A stretch of 23,980 bases of DNA. Source: JBELHO01 sp042091375 (lineage in GTDB: Bacteria > Pseudomonadota > Gammaproteobacteria > Enterobacterales > Alteromonadaceae). Position 1 is the first letter of the stretch. The number at the start of each line of letters is the position of its first letter. A program made the translations under genes and the position numbers. The stretch is from the NCBI GenBank assembly GCA_042091375.1, contig JBELHO010000050.1, positions 1 to 23,980 of the forward strand, read 5' to 3'. The notes below the pieces were generated by a model. The model saw nothing but the letters and a program-made list of their open reading frames with translations, searched no databases and was not told where the DNA came from. Below are positions 8,749-16,229 of this stretch, piece by piece.

Positions 8749-9696
8749 GTGCCTGACATGAAGATATTTGCCGGTAATGCTACCCCTGAACTGGCTAAAC
8801 AAATTGCAAATCGCTTGTACATAACGGCAGGTGAAGCCAAAATTGGCAGTTTCAGTGACGGTGAAATAAGCGTTGAAATAACTGAAAATGTTCGCGGCGC
8901 CGATGTTTTTATTGTCCAATCTACCTGTGCGCCAACCAATGATAACCTGATGGAACTGATCGTGATGATTGACGCCTTGCGTCGCGCATCTGCAGGGCGG
9001 ATCACCGCAGTTATCCCCTATTTTGGCTATGCCCGACAAGATCGTCGAGTTCGCAGTGCCCGTGTGCCGATCACCGCTAAAGTAGTTGCTGACTTTCTCT
9101 CTAGTGTTGGTGTTGACCGGGTGCTAACGGTTGATTTACACGCAGAGCAAATTCAAGGTTTCTTTGATGTCCCCGTAGACAATGTGTTTGGTACGCCAAT
9201 TTTACTAGAAGACATGAAAGACAGAGATTTAGATAACCCAGTTGTGGTCTCACCTGATATTGGTGGCGTAGTGCGCGCCCGCGCAGTAGCTAAGTTATTA
9301 GACGATGCAGACTTAGCGATCATCGATAAACGTAGACCTCAAGCCAATGTTGCCCAAGTAATGCACATTATTGGTGATGTAGAAGGCCGCGATTGTATTA
9401 TCGTCGATGACATGATTGACACAGGTGGCACACTTGCCAAGGCAGCAGAAGCATTAAAAGAACACGGTGCAAAACGTGTTATTGCCTATGCAACCCACCC
9501 TGTATTGTCAGGTAATGCCGCAGAAAATCTTAAAAAATCTGTCATTGATGAGGTAGTGGTCACCGACTCTATCCCTCTTTCAGAAGAAATTAAAGCAATC
9601 GGCATGGTTCGCCAACTGACCTTAAGTGGTATGTTGTCTGAAGCCATTCGCCGTGTCTGTAACGAAGAATCTATCTCAGCTATGTTTGAAAGCTAA
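8749..9696 (+). CDS. prs: Ribose-phosphate pyrophosphokinase (PRPP synthetase)
   Basis: Prs transfers pyrophosphate from ATP to ribose 5-phosphate to make PRPP, used for purines, pyrimidines, histidine, tryptophan and NAD. Starting at the GTG at 8749 gives 315 residues, the same as E. coli, beginning MPDMKIFAGNATPEL. A GAGG at 8737-8740 is well placed for this start. An ATG at 8680 in the same frame would add 23 residues absent from the family. Seen motifs are DLHAEQIQGFF around 129-139, the flexible loop KRRPQAN (194-200) and the PRPP-binding DDMIDTGGT at 220-228. A strong terminator follows. Confidence 0.97.
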   Translation: MPDMKIFAGNATPELAKQIANRLYITAGEAKIGSFSDGEISVEITENVRGADVFIVQSTCAPTNDNLMELIVMIDALRRASAGRITAVIPYFGYARQDRRVRSARVPITAKVVADFLSSVGVDRVLTVDLHAEQIQGFFDVPVDNVFGTPILLEDMKDRDLDNPVVVSPDIGGVVRARAVAKLLDDADLAIIDKRRPQANVAQVMHIIGDVEGRDCIIVDDMIDTGGTLAKAAEALKEHGAKRVIAYATHPVLSGNAAENLKKSVIDEVVVTDSIPLSEEIKAIGMVRQLTLSGMLSEAIRRVCNEESISAMFES

Positions 9697-9732
9697 GTTT
9701 ATCGCCAGCAATCAAGCGATAGATAACCACTA

Positions 9733-9759
9733 AAAAAAACACCTTAGGGTGTTTTTTTT
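9733..9759 (+). terminator. Intrinsic terminator after prs
   Basis: A-rich upstream arm AAAAAAACACC, loop TTAG and arm GGTGTTTTTTT form a GC-tipped hairpin running straight into a T-run. It lies about 37 bp past the prs stop codon. With A-runs on the other strand it could also work in reverse. Confidence 0.9.
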
Positions 9760-9850
9760 ATTGGTTTTTGGGTTGTTGATCTAAATCCAGTTTACCTGAG
9801 ACGAATAAACATAATTATCTGGCAAATACACTACTCTTTTCACTAAAGGC

Positions 9851-9879
9851 TTGGCATTATTCGAGGCAAGTGTTAATAT
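9851..9879 (+). promoter_or_regulatory. rplY promoter with extended -10 and GC-rich discriminator
   Basis: The -35 TTGGCA (9851-9856) and -10 TAATAT (9874-9879) are separated by exactly 17 bp, and the -10 is preceded by TGT, making an extended -10. The bases after it, GCCGCGCC, form a GC-rich discriminator of the kind seen in stringently controlled stable-RNA and ribosomal-protein promoters. The expected start site is near 9886, at the base of the leader hairpin. Confidence 0.75.
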
Positions 9880-9884
9880 GCCGC

Positions 9885-9968
9885 GCCTTATTTATTGAGT
9901 ACTTATTAATTGAGTCGATAAATAAGGCCTGAACGTTGTTTTTGGTCGCAAAAAACAACCCATTTTTT
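9885..9968 (+). promoter_or_regulatory. Structured 5' leader of rplY with two hairpins
   Basis: The first hairpin pairs GCCTTATTTAT (9885-9895) with ATAAATAAGGC (9918-9928), an 11-bp perfect stem with a 22-nt loop. The second pairs GTTGTTTTT (9935-9943) with AAAAACAAC (9951-9959), followed by CC, A and a run of six T, so it also resembles an intrinsic terminator or attenuator. Only a weak ribosome binding site (TAGG) precedes the ATG at 9988. In E. coli, L25 is reported to repress its own mRNA through the 5' leader; a comparable control is plausible here but unproven. Confidence 0.6.
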
Positions 9969-9987
9969 AATTACTAGGTATCATACC

Positions 9988-10611
9988 ATGACTGATTTAT
10001 TTACATTAAATGCTGAAGTGCGCACAGATTTAGGGAAAGGTGCGAGCCGCCGCCTACGTCACGCCAATAAAGTTCCTGCTATTCTTTACGGTGAAGGCAA
10101 AGAACCTGTTTCTTTAACGCTAGAGCACAAACACGTATACCGTGCACAACAAGAAGAAGCATTTTACTCACACGTATTAACCTTAAATGTTGACGGCGAG
10201 CCGGTTGAATGTCTGATCAAAGACATGCAACGTCACCCGTTCAAACAAGTTATTATGCACTTAGATTTTTTACGTATCGATGCATCACACGCTATCCACA
10301 CCAATGTGCCAATTCATTTTATCAATGAAGACGCAGCTGTGAAAAAAGGTGGTACTGTTGCTCATCACGTAAACGATATCGCAGTGAGCTGTTTACCAGC
10401 CGATTTACCAGAATTTATTGAAGTAGATATGGCTGATTTAGAAGTAGGTCAAACACTGCATTTATCTGATGTCACTTTACCTAAAGGTGTAACTTCTGAT
10501 GAATTGGCAAAAGGTGAAAGCCACGACCAAGCTGTTGCCACATTAAATGCGCCTAAAGGCAGCAGTGATGATGATGCAGAAGAAGCAGAAGTAGAAGCAA
10601 CAGAAGAATAA
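9988..10611 (+). CDS. rplY: 50S ribosomal protein L25, long (Ctc-type) form
   Basis: L25 binds 5S rRNA in the large ribosomal subunit. This 207-residue form has the L25 RNA-binding domain at about 1-95 (LNAEVRTDLGKGASRRLRHANKVPAILYG, later DMQRHPFKQVIMHLDFLRI) and a second beta-rich domain to about 185, as in the TL5/Ctc family. A very acidic tail (DDDAEEAEVEATEE) ends the protein. The E. coli protein is only about 94 residues and lacks the second domain. It is preceded by a strong promoter and a structured leader and followed 21 bp later by pth, with which it is probably co-transcribed. Confidence 0.95.
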   Translation: MTDLFTLNAEVRTDLGKGASRRLRHANKVPAILYGEGKEPVSLTLEHKHVYRAQQEEAFYSHVLTLNVDGEPVECLIKDMQRHPFKQVIMHLDFLRIDASHAIHTNVPIHFINEDAAVKKGGTVAHHVNDIAVSCLPADLPEFIEVDMADLEVGQTLHLSDVTLPKGVTSDELAKGESHDQAVATLNAPKGSSDDDAEEAEVEATEE

Positions 10612-10613
10612 TC

Positions 10614-10630
10614 AAAGGATCATATCCTTT
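10614..10630 (+). promoter_or_regulatory. Hairpin over the pth ribosome binding site
   Basis: AAAGGAT (10614-10620), loop CAT, ATCCTTT (10624-10630) make a perfect 7-bp stem immediately before the pth ATG at 10633. The purine-rich arm is the only Shine-Dalgarno-like sequence for pth, so the stem would hide it and bring the folded element next to the start codon. Confidence 0.6.
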
Positions 10631-10632
10631 AG

Positions 10633-11217
10633 ATGACTATTCAACTGATTGTGGGCCTGGGTAATCCAGGCCCTGAATACCAAAAAACCCGGCATAATGC
10701 TGGTGCGTGGTTCGTCGAAGAACTCGCCTCTCGTCATAACATTCATCTCAAAGCAGACAAAAAATATTCTGGGCTATATGGCAAGGGCACTATTGGTGAT
10801 CGCAGTGTGCATTTGTTAATACCAACGACTTTTATGAATAACAGCGGTCAATCAGTCGCTACTCTGGCAAACTTTTTTAGAATATCGGTTGATCACATGC
10901 TAGTCGCCCACGATGAATTAGATATGCAACCAGGGGTTTGTAAAATAAAGCTCGGCGGTGGCCATGGTGGACATAACGGTCTGCGTGATATCATAGCCCG
11001 CATGGCAAACAACAAAGAATTCTATCGATTGCGAATAGGTGTGGGGCATCCTGGCCACAAAGAACGAGTCACTGGCCATGTACTTGGCAAAGCGCCAGCT
11101 ATTGAACAACAAAAAATTGACCAAGTCATTGATGAAGCCAGTCGTTGCCTTGATATATGGCTAAAGGATGACTTAAAAAAAGCACAAAATCGACTGCACT
11201 CGTTTAAAGTATTGTAA
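10633..11217 (+). CDS. pth: Peptidyl-tRNA hydrolase
   Basis: Pth cleaves the ester bond of peptidyl-tRNAs that drop off the ribosome, recycling tRNA. The 194-residue length equals that of E. coli Pth. Key residues are present: Asn11 in GLGNPGPEY, the catalytic His21 in KTRHNAGAWFVEEL, Asn70 in TTFMNNSG and Asp94 in VAHDELDM. GGGHGGHNGLRDI and RLRIGVGHPG complete the family signature. It follows rplY closely and precedes ychF by 59 bp. Its Shine-Dalgarno lies in a hairpin, so expression may depend on rplY translation or on an unfolding event. Confidence 0.97.
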   Translation: MTIQLIVGLGNPGPEYQKTRHNAGAWFVEELASRHNIHLKADKKYSGLYGKGTIGDRSVHLLIPTTFMNNSGQSVATLANFFRISVDHMLVAHDELDMQPGVCKIKLGGGHGGHNGLRDIIARMANNKEFYRLRIGVGHPGHKERVTGHVLGKAPAIEQQKIDQVIDEASRCLDIWLKDDLKKAQNRLHSFKVL

Positions 11218-11276
11218 GTTTAACTGTTAGAATTAACCGTCTAAATTCAAAAAATCATCAAGCAGAAGGTAATAAC

Positions 11277-12368
11277 ATGGGTTTCAAATGTGGTATTGTT
11301 GGCTTGCCCAACGTAGGTAAATCAACGCTGTTTAATGCCTTAACCAAAGCAGGCATTGAAGCAGCAAACTTTCCATTTTGTACAATTGAGCCAAATACTG
11401 GTGTAGTTCCTGTGCCAGATCCTCGACTAGATGCATTAGCCAACATAGTCAAACCTGAGCGAGTCATTGCCACCACCATGGAATTTGTCGACATTGCAGG
11501 TTTAGTGGCCGGTGCATCAAAAGGTGAAGGTCTCGGCAATAAGTTTTTAGCTAATATTCGCGAAACCGACGCCATAGGCCATGTGGTGCGTTGTTTTGAA
11601 AATGATAATATTATCCATGTTGCCAATAAAATTGATCCGGCAGAAGATATAGATGTGATCAATACCGAGTTGGCCTTAGCCGACATGGACACTGCCGAAA
11701 GAGCCATTCAACGGCAAACCAAACGCGCTAAAGGTGGCGATAAAGACGCGAAATTTGAACTACCTGTGTTAGAGAAAATACTGAAACACGTCGAAGATGG
11801 CGAAATGGTGCGCTCTCTTGCACTGAGCAAAGAAGAAAAAGCCGCGGTTGCATACCTTAACTTTTTAACCATAAAACCGACAATGTATATCGCCAATGTC
11901 AACGATGATGGTTTTGAAAATAACCCCTATTTAGATGTTGTAACAGCCATAGCGGAAAAAGAAAATGCCGTTGTAGTAGCTGTCTGTGCCGAAATTGAAG
12001 GTGAATTATCAGAAATGGAAGATGAAGACCGCGATGAGTTTATGGCAGAAATGGGCTTAACAGAGCCTGGCCTTAATCGCGTGATCAATTCGGGTTATGG
12101 TTTATTGCATTTACAAACCTATTTTACCGCTGGGGTGAAAGAGGTGCGCGCTTGGACGGTTAAACAAAATGCTACCGCTCCGCAAGCCGCTGGGGTTATT
12201 CACACTGACTTTGAAAAGGGTTTCATCAGGGCTGAAGTGGTATCTTATAACGACTTTATTGAATTCAATGGTGAATCTGGTGCAAAAGATGCCGGAAAAT
12301 GGCGTTTAGAAGGCAAAGATTACCCGGTTAAAGACGGCGACGTAGTGCATTTTAGGTTTAATGTCTAA
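11277..12368 (+). CDS. ychF: Ribosome-binding ATPase YchF
   Basis: YchF is a universally conserved Obg-related P-loop NTPase that prefers ATP and binds the 70S ribosome. The 363 residues match the E. coli length exactly. The P-loop GLPNVGKST spans 9-17, and the DIAGLVAGASKGEGLGNKFL switch region lies near 70-89. A coiled-coil-like helical insertion covers about 130-190, and a TGS domain near the C-terminus includes LLHLQTYFTAGVKEVRAWTV. GAAGGT is well spaced before the ATG. Order pth-ychF is conserved in Gammaproteobacteria. Confidence 0.97.
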   Translation: MGFKCGIVGLPNVGKSTLFNALTKAGIEAANFPFCTIEPNTGVVPVPDPRLDALANIVKPERVIATTMEFVDIAGLVAGASKGEGLGNKFLANIRETDAIGHVVRCFENDNIIHVANKIDPAEDIDVINTELALADMDTAERAIQRQTKRAKGGDKDAKFELPVLEKILKHVEDGEMVRSLALSKEEKAAVAYLNFLTIKPTMYIANVNDDGFENNPYLDVVTAIAEKENAVVVAVCAEIEGELSEMEDEDRDEFMAEMGLTEPGLNRVINSGYGLLHLQTYFTAGVKEVRAWTVKQNATAPQAAGVIHTDFEKGFIRAEVVSYNDFIEFNGESGAKDAGKWRLEGKDYPVKDGDVVHFRFNV

Positions 12369-12372
12369 CCGC

Positions 12373-12428
12373 TGGCTTGCAAAGCCAACCACTATTTATC
12401 TTGTCTAGTTGAAAAATGTTGGCTTTTT
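12373..12428 (+). terminator. Possible terminator after ychF
   Basis: Two alternative pairings exist just past the ychF stop: a small hairpin TGGCTT-GCA-AAGCCA at 12373-12387, or a longer-range stem of AAAGCCAAC (12381-12389) with GTTGGCTTT (12418-12426) that ends in a T-run. The two are mutually exclusive. The long loop of the second makes it a moderate candidate only. Confidence 0.4.
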
Positions 12429-12514
12429 AAATAAAATCGTTTGTGTATATTAGCGTCGTTTTGATGACTCTTTGAGCAAACAGACAAAAAGTACTGTTTT
12501 TTCATAAAAAACGG

Positions 12515-12543
12515 TTGACGTAGCCCAAGCAGATTTGCATAAT
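12515..12543 (+). promoter_or_regulatory. Promoter of the tRNA operon
   Basis: The -35 TTGACG (12515-12520) and -10 CATAAT (12538-12543) are 17 bp apart. The discriminator ACGCGCC is GC-rich, as in stringently controlled tRNA promoters. Upstream lies an A/T-rich stretch with GTTTTTT-CAT-AAAAAAC that could act as an UP element. A short leader hairpin (ACTTGC/GCAAGT, 12551-12568) precedes the first tRNA. Confidence 0.8.
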
Positions 12544-12574
12544 ACGCGCCACTTGCTGAGAGGCAAGTTGATAT

Positions 12575-12651
12575 GGCTACATAGCTCAGCTGGTTAGAGC
12601 ACATCACTCATAATGATGGGGTCCCAGGTTCAAATCCCGGTGTAGCCACCA
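12575..12651 (+). tRNA. tRNA-Met (CAT), elongator
   Basis: The 77-nt gene has acceptor arms GGCTACA/TGTAGCC, an encoded CCA end and anticodon CAT in the loop CTCATAA. The sequence closely follows E. coli elongator methionine tRNA. The first base pair is G-C, unlike the mismatched 1-72 position of initiator tRNA, which supports the elongator call. It is the first gene of the four-tRNA transcript. Confidence 0.95.
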
Positions 12652-12658
12652 TTGAAAT

Positions 12659-12743
<85 letters not shown>

Positions 12744-12796
12744 TTTCAACTAGCAAAGTAACATCAGTTACTGCACTAGGAAGTAAGTTACATTGT

Positions 12797-12871
12797 TGGG
12801 GTATAGCCAAGCGGTAAGGCAGCGGGTTTTGATCCCGTCATTCTGAGGTTCAAATCCTCATACCCCAGCCA
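12797..12871 (+). tRNA. tRNA-Gln (TTG), copy 1
   Basis: A 75-nt tRNA with acceptor arms TGGGGTA/TACCCCA, discriminator G, encoded CCA and anticodon TTG in loop TTTTGAT. It is identical along its full length to copy 2 at 12974-13048. Confidence 0.95.
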
Positions 12872-12973
12872 CTTTCTTCATTGTTAATAGTGTTACTCAC
12901 AGACTCAAATCACTCGGTTTGTCAAATGAGTATTTTAACAAGGTTGAACAAGTAATTTACGGAAGTTAATTGT

Positions 12974-13048
12974 TGGGGTATAGCCAAGCGGTAAGGCAGC
13001 GGGTTTTGATCCCGTCATTCTGAGGTTCAAATCCTCATACCCCAGCCA
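12974..13048 (+). tRNA. tRNA-Gln (TTG), copy 2
   Basis: An identical copy of the preceding tRNA-Gln, with resembling flanks on both sides (GGAAGT...TTGT before, CCACTTT after), which points to a tandem duplication. A T-rich stretch (CTTTTTC, then CTTTTTT) right after the CCA probably ends the operon. Confidence 0.95.
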
Positions 13049-13088
13049 CTTTTTCAATTACACTTTTTTAAACCACAATTTTCCATCT

Positions 13089-13132
13089 ACTTTTCCAGAC
13101 ACAATTTCAATCCACTTTTCCAGACACAATTT
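13089..13132. repeat. Duplicated 19-bp motif, possible insertion-sequence end remnant
   Basis: ACTTTTCCAGACACAATTT occurs at 13089-13107 and again at 13114-13132, a 25-bp period. Read on the minus strand the units start TGTCTGGAAAAGT, and repeated TG-starting units recall the multiple terminal repeats of IS21-type elements. No transposase fragment remains nearby, so this is a suggestion only. Confidence 0.6.
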
Positions 13133-13227
13133 TCTCAATCCTATTTATTTGCAACTACAGATCTGTCGCGGTCATACTGATAATACCCCTTAGCTGATCG
13201 CAGAATTTTTTTATCAATAGGCCACAA

Positions 13228-14400
13228 TTAAATACCGCATGCGTAAGCCAAAGCCTTGCGCTTTAGTAAAGGAAATTTATTGGTTAACATCAAACCGGTG
13301 TTTCTCAACAACTTAACGACCGTAGACGGATGACTGAAACCGCTATTGATGGCATCAATTCCTGCCATCATTAATGAGTTATCACCTCGCCTTGCTCTCT
13401 GGTATTGGTGAAGTAGCTGTTCATCAAACCAGCATTTATCTTCGCCAATCGCTTTAGCTATGCTGGTTTGCAGTGCTTTTACGTCCTTAAAACCGAGATT
13501 AACTCCTTGCCCAGCCAGTGGATTAATTGCATGTGCAGCATCACCAACAAGCACTACCCTATTGGCAAAATAACTGTTGGCGTGTCGTCTGACCAAGGGA
13601 AAGCTGGCTCTGTTGACAACTTCTACGCCGCCAAGTCGTTCGGGAAAGTTAGCAACTATTTCTGCTTGTAGCTGTTGATCAGACAATTGACTTAACTGTT
13701 TAATTTGATCGCGATGATGATACCAAACCAAGGAAGCGTTATTACCCGGTAAAGGCAACATAGCAACTGGCCCCGTGGGTTTGAATTGTTGCCAAGTAAT
13801 ATCTTGTTGGTCGAGCTCGGTGTGTACGTTGATTAACATCGCTGATTGCTGATAATCCCAACCTGTGGTACCAATGCCGGCTTGTTGCCGTATTTGCGAA
13901 TTAGGCCCATCAGCGGCAATGAGCAATTTAGCCGTTAACTTATGGGCAGTTAAGTTGACAGTAACTCGTTGCTCGCTTTGTTGAAATGACTGAACTTCTT
14001 CAGGACAAAACAAGGTGATATTGCGATGTTCAGACAATTGCTCAAATAAAGCCAATTGGATCAAACGATTTTCAACCATATGCCCTAAATGTGCTTGTCC
14101 TATCGCTTGAGCAGTAAACTCAGTATAGGAAAAAGCCTGTTCCCAAACCCCTAGACGTCGATATGGACAAAGCCGCCACTGGGCAATTTGTTGCCAGGCA
14201 CCAACCTGCTCTAGTAAGTGTTGTGAGGCTAGTGATATCGCAGATACCCGTAAGTCAAATGCTTGCTCTGCTGAAAAGCTCGGTGCAGTAGCGCGTTCAA
14301 CCACCGCCACTGTTAACCCCAATTGCGCCAATGATAACGCTGCTGTCGCGCCTATCATGCCGCCGCCGACAACAATACAATCAAATTCTTTTATAGTCAT
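13228..14400 (-). CDS. ubiF: FAD-dependent ubiquinone hydroxylase, UbiF type
   Basis: A 390-residue flavoprotein monooxygenase of the UbiH/UbiF/VisC family, which add ring hydroxyls during ubiquinone synthesis. The FAD-binding GGGMIG is at 12-17, the ADGPNSQIR motif is near 164-172, and the ribityl-binding VGDAAHAINPLAGQGVNLG is at about 286-304. The length matches E. coli UbiF (391). UbiF acts on 2-octaprenyl-3-methyl-6-methoxy-benzoquinol. Members differ mainly in ring position, so the UbiF call depends on context: it lies between the Met-Leu-Gln tRNAs and miaB, divergent from miaB, as in E. coli. UbiH or UbiI activity cannot be excluded from sequence alone. Confidence 0.88.
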   Translation of the reverse strand: MTIKEFDCIVVGGGMIGATAALSLAQLGLTVAVVERATAPSFSAEQAFDLRVSAISLASQHLLEQVGAWQQIAQWRLCPYRRLGVWEQAFSYTEFTAQAIGQAHLGHMVENRLIQLALFEQLSEHRNITLFCPEEVQSFQQSEQRVTVNLTAHKLTAKLLIAADGPNSQIRQQAGIGTTGWDYQQSAMLINVHTELDQQDITWQQFKPTGPVAMLPLPGNNASLVWYHHRDQIKQLSQLSDQQLQAEIVANFPERLGGVEVVNRASFPLVRRHANSYFANRVVLVGDAAHAINPLAGQGVNLGFKDVKALQTSIAKAIGEDKCWFDEQLLHQYQRARRGDNSLMMAGIDAINSGFSHPSTVVKLLRNTGLMLTNKFPLLKRKALAYACGI

Positions 14401-14714
14401 TTATCAGCTCTCAGATGACAGCGGTGATCCCCAATGGTGATTAATATTCTAACCAACCCTGTGACGATATACGATACTTATGTTACCCATAGCCTTTAAT
14501 ACTTGTTCACCACCAGCCAAGGTTGTTGTATGAGCCACTTAAGTACAATAAAAATCAGGCGGTTAGGCAAATATATCAAAGACAATGACAGCCACTATTG
14601 TTAACTTTGAGGCAAATAATCATCTGAGATTTGTAGATCAACTAGCGAAGAGTGCAAAGAAAGAGTAAAATACGCCTCCTTTAACCAAATAGATATCAAT
14701 TTAGGCAAGTATTC
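14401..14714. other. Divergent ubiF-miaB intergenic region
   Basis: The 314-bp gap between two divergent genes must hold both promoters. A TAAAAT near 14666-14671 could be a -10 for miaB, but I see no good -35 at the right distance. No RNA gene, repeat or small ORF with a convincing ribosome binding site is visible. Confidence 0.5.
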
Positions 14715-16151
14715 ATGAGTAAAAAGTTATACATCAAGACTTGGGGTTGTCAAATGAACGAGTATGACTCGCAAAAAATGGCGGAGTTATTAGACTCAAC
14801 CCATGGCTTTGAATTAGCAGCTGAAGCAGAAGATGCTGATGTTATTTTACTGAATACCTGCTCTATTCGCGAAAAAGCTCAAGAAAAAGTTTTTCATCAA
14901 TTAGGCCGTTGGAAAACCTTAAAAAATAAAAACCCTGATTTATTGATCGGTGTTGGTGGTTGTGTAGCCTCACAAGAAGGCGACGCTATTCGTCAACGCG
15001 CGCCTTTTGTCGATATGATTTTTGGTCCACAAACGCTGCATCGTTTGCCGGAAATGATCAGTCAAGTCACAGGAAATCATCACCCTGTGGTTGATGTAAG
15101 CTTTCCAGAAATTGAAAAATTTGACCGTTTACCAGAGCCAAAAGCTGAAGGTGCCAGCGCTTTTGTGTCGATTATGGAAGGTTGCAGTAAATACTGTACT
15201 TTCTGTGTGGTACCTTACACTCGTGGCGAAGAAGTTAGCCGACCGTTAGATGATGTACTGTACGAAATTGCCCAACTCGCCGAGCAAGGGGTACGAGAAG
15301 TCAATTTACTTGGACAAAATGTTAACGCTTATCGCGGTATCATGCATGATGACAGCATTTGTCGCTTTGCTGATTTAGTTCGATTAGTCGCCACTATTGA
15401 TGGTATTGACCGCATCCGTTATACCACTTCTCACCCAGTGGAATTTACCGATGATATCATCGAAGCATACAAAGATGTTCCCGAACTGGTCAGTCACTTA
15501 CACTTACCAGTGCAAAGTGGTGCCGATCGCATACTGACGCAAATGAAACGCGGCCATACCGCCCTTGAATACAAGTCACAAATTCGCAAACTGCGCAAGG
15601 CCCGCCCCGATATTTGTATGTCATCTGACTTTATTGTCGGCTTCCCTGGCGAAACCGACAGTGATTTTGAAGCAACCATGAACCTGATCAAGTCAGTTGA
15701 TTTTGACTTGAGCTTTAGCTTTATCTACAGCGCTAGACCGGGAACACCGGCCGCAGATATGGTTGACGACATTACAGATGCCACTAAAAAACAACGCTTG
15801 CAAATATTGCAAGATCGCATCAACCAACAAGCATTGCGCATTGCTCGACAAATGATAGATACCGAACAACGCATTCTCGTTGAAGGTCCATCTAAAAAGA
15901 ACCCTCTAGAATTGCGCGGCCGTACCGAAAACAACCGCATTGTAAATTTTGTCGCTCCGCATACTGTTATAGGCCAATTTGTTGATGTATTGATCACTGA
16001 TGTATACGCTAATTCATTGCGCGGCAAGCTAGTTCGCCAAGAAAGTGAAATGGGCTTGCGCATCGCTCACTCGCCAGCAGATATATTATCGAATAGCCAT
16101 CATCAGGGGCAGAATAACGCCGATCAAGTTGTGCAGGTATATACCCCTTAA
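14715..16151 (+). CDS. miaB: tRNA-2-methylthio-N6-isopentenyladenosine synthase
   Basis: MiaB is a radical-SAM methylthiotransferase that adds a methylthio group to i6A37 of tRNAs reading UNN codons. The 478-residue protein shows the UPF0004 domain cysteines Cys12, Cys49 and Cys83, which bind one 4Fe-4S cluster. The radical-SAM motif Cys157-x3-Cys161-x2-Cys164 (GCSKYCTFCVVPYTRG) follows, and a TRAM domain occupies the C-terminal part to about 440. Residue numbers coincide with E. coli. The last 35 residues (SPADILSNSHHQGQNN...) are poorly conserved tail. AGGCAAG precedes the ATG. It opens the miaB-ybeZ-ybeY-corC-lnt cluster. Confidence 0.97.
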   Translation: MSKKLYIKTWGCQMNEYDSQKMAELLDSTHGFELAAEAEDADVILLNTCSIREKAQEKVFHQLGRWKTLKNKNPDLLIGVGGCVASQEGDAIRQRAPFVDMIFGPQTLHRLPEMISQVTGNHHPVVDVSFPEIEKFDRLPEPKAEGASAFVSIMEGCSKYCTFCVVPYTRGEEVSRPLDDVLYEIAQLAEQGVREVNLLGQNVNAYRGIMHDDSICRFADLVRLVATIDGIDRIRYTTSHPVEFTDDIIEAYKDVPELVSHLHLPVQSGADRILTQMKRGHTALEYKSQIRKLRKARPDICMSSDFIVGFPGETDSDFEATMNLIKSVDFDLSFSFIYSARPGTPAADMVDDITDATKKQRLQILQDRINQQALRIARQMIDTEQRILVEGPSKKNPLELRGRTENNRIVNFVAPHTVIGQFVDVLITDVYANSLRGKLVRQESEMGLRIAHSPADILSNSHHQGQNNADQVVQVYTP

Positions 16152-16229
16152 CCACAGATCTTGCCTTATACTTTAGCTCGTTGAGCAAAGTTGGCTAATT
16201 AATTGAATGAATACTGAGCGGAAACCAAT

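Noticed and set aside
8644..9039. Minus-strand open frames over the start of prs
   Set aside because: They overlap the conserved prs coding sequence and its leader, with no family-like motifs in the translation.
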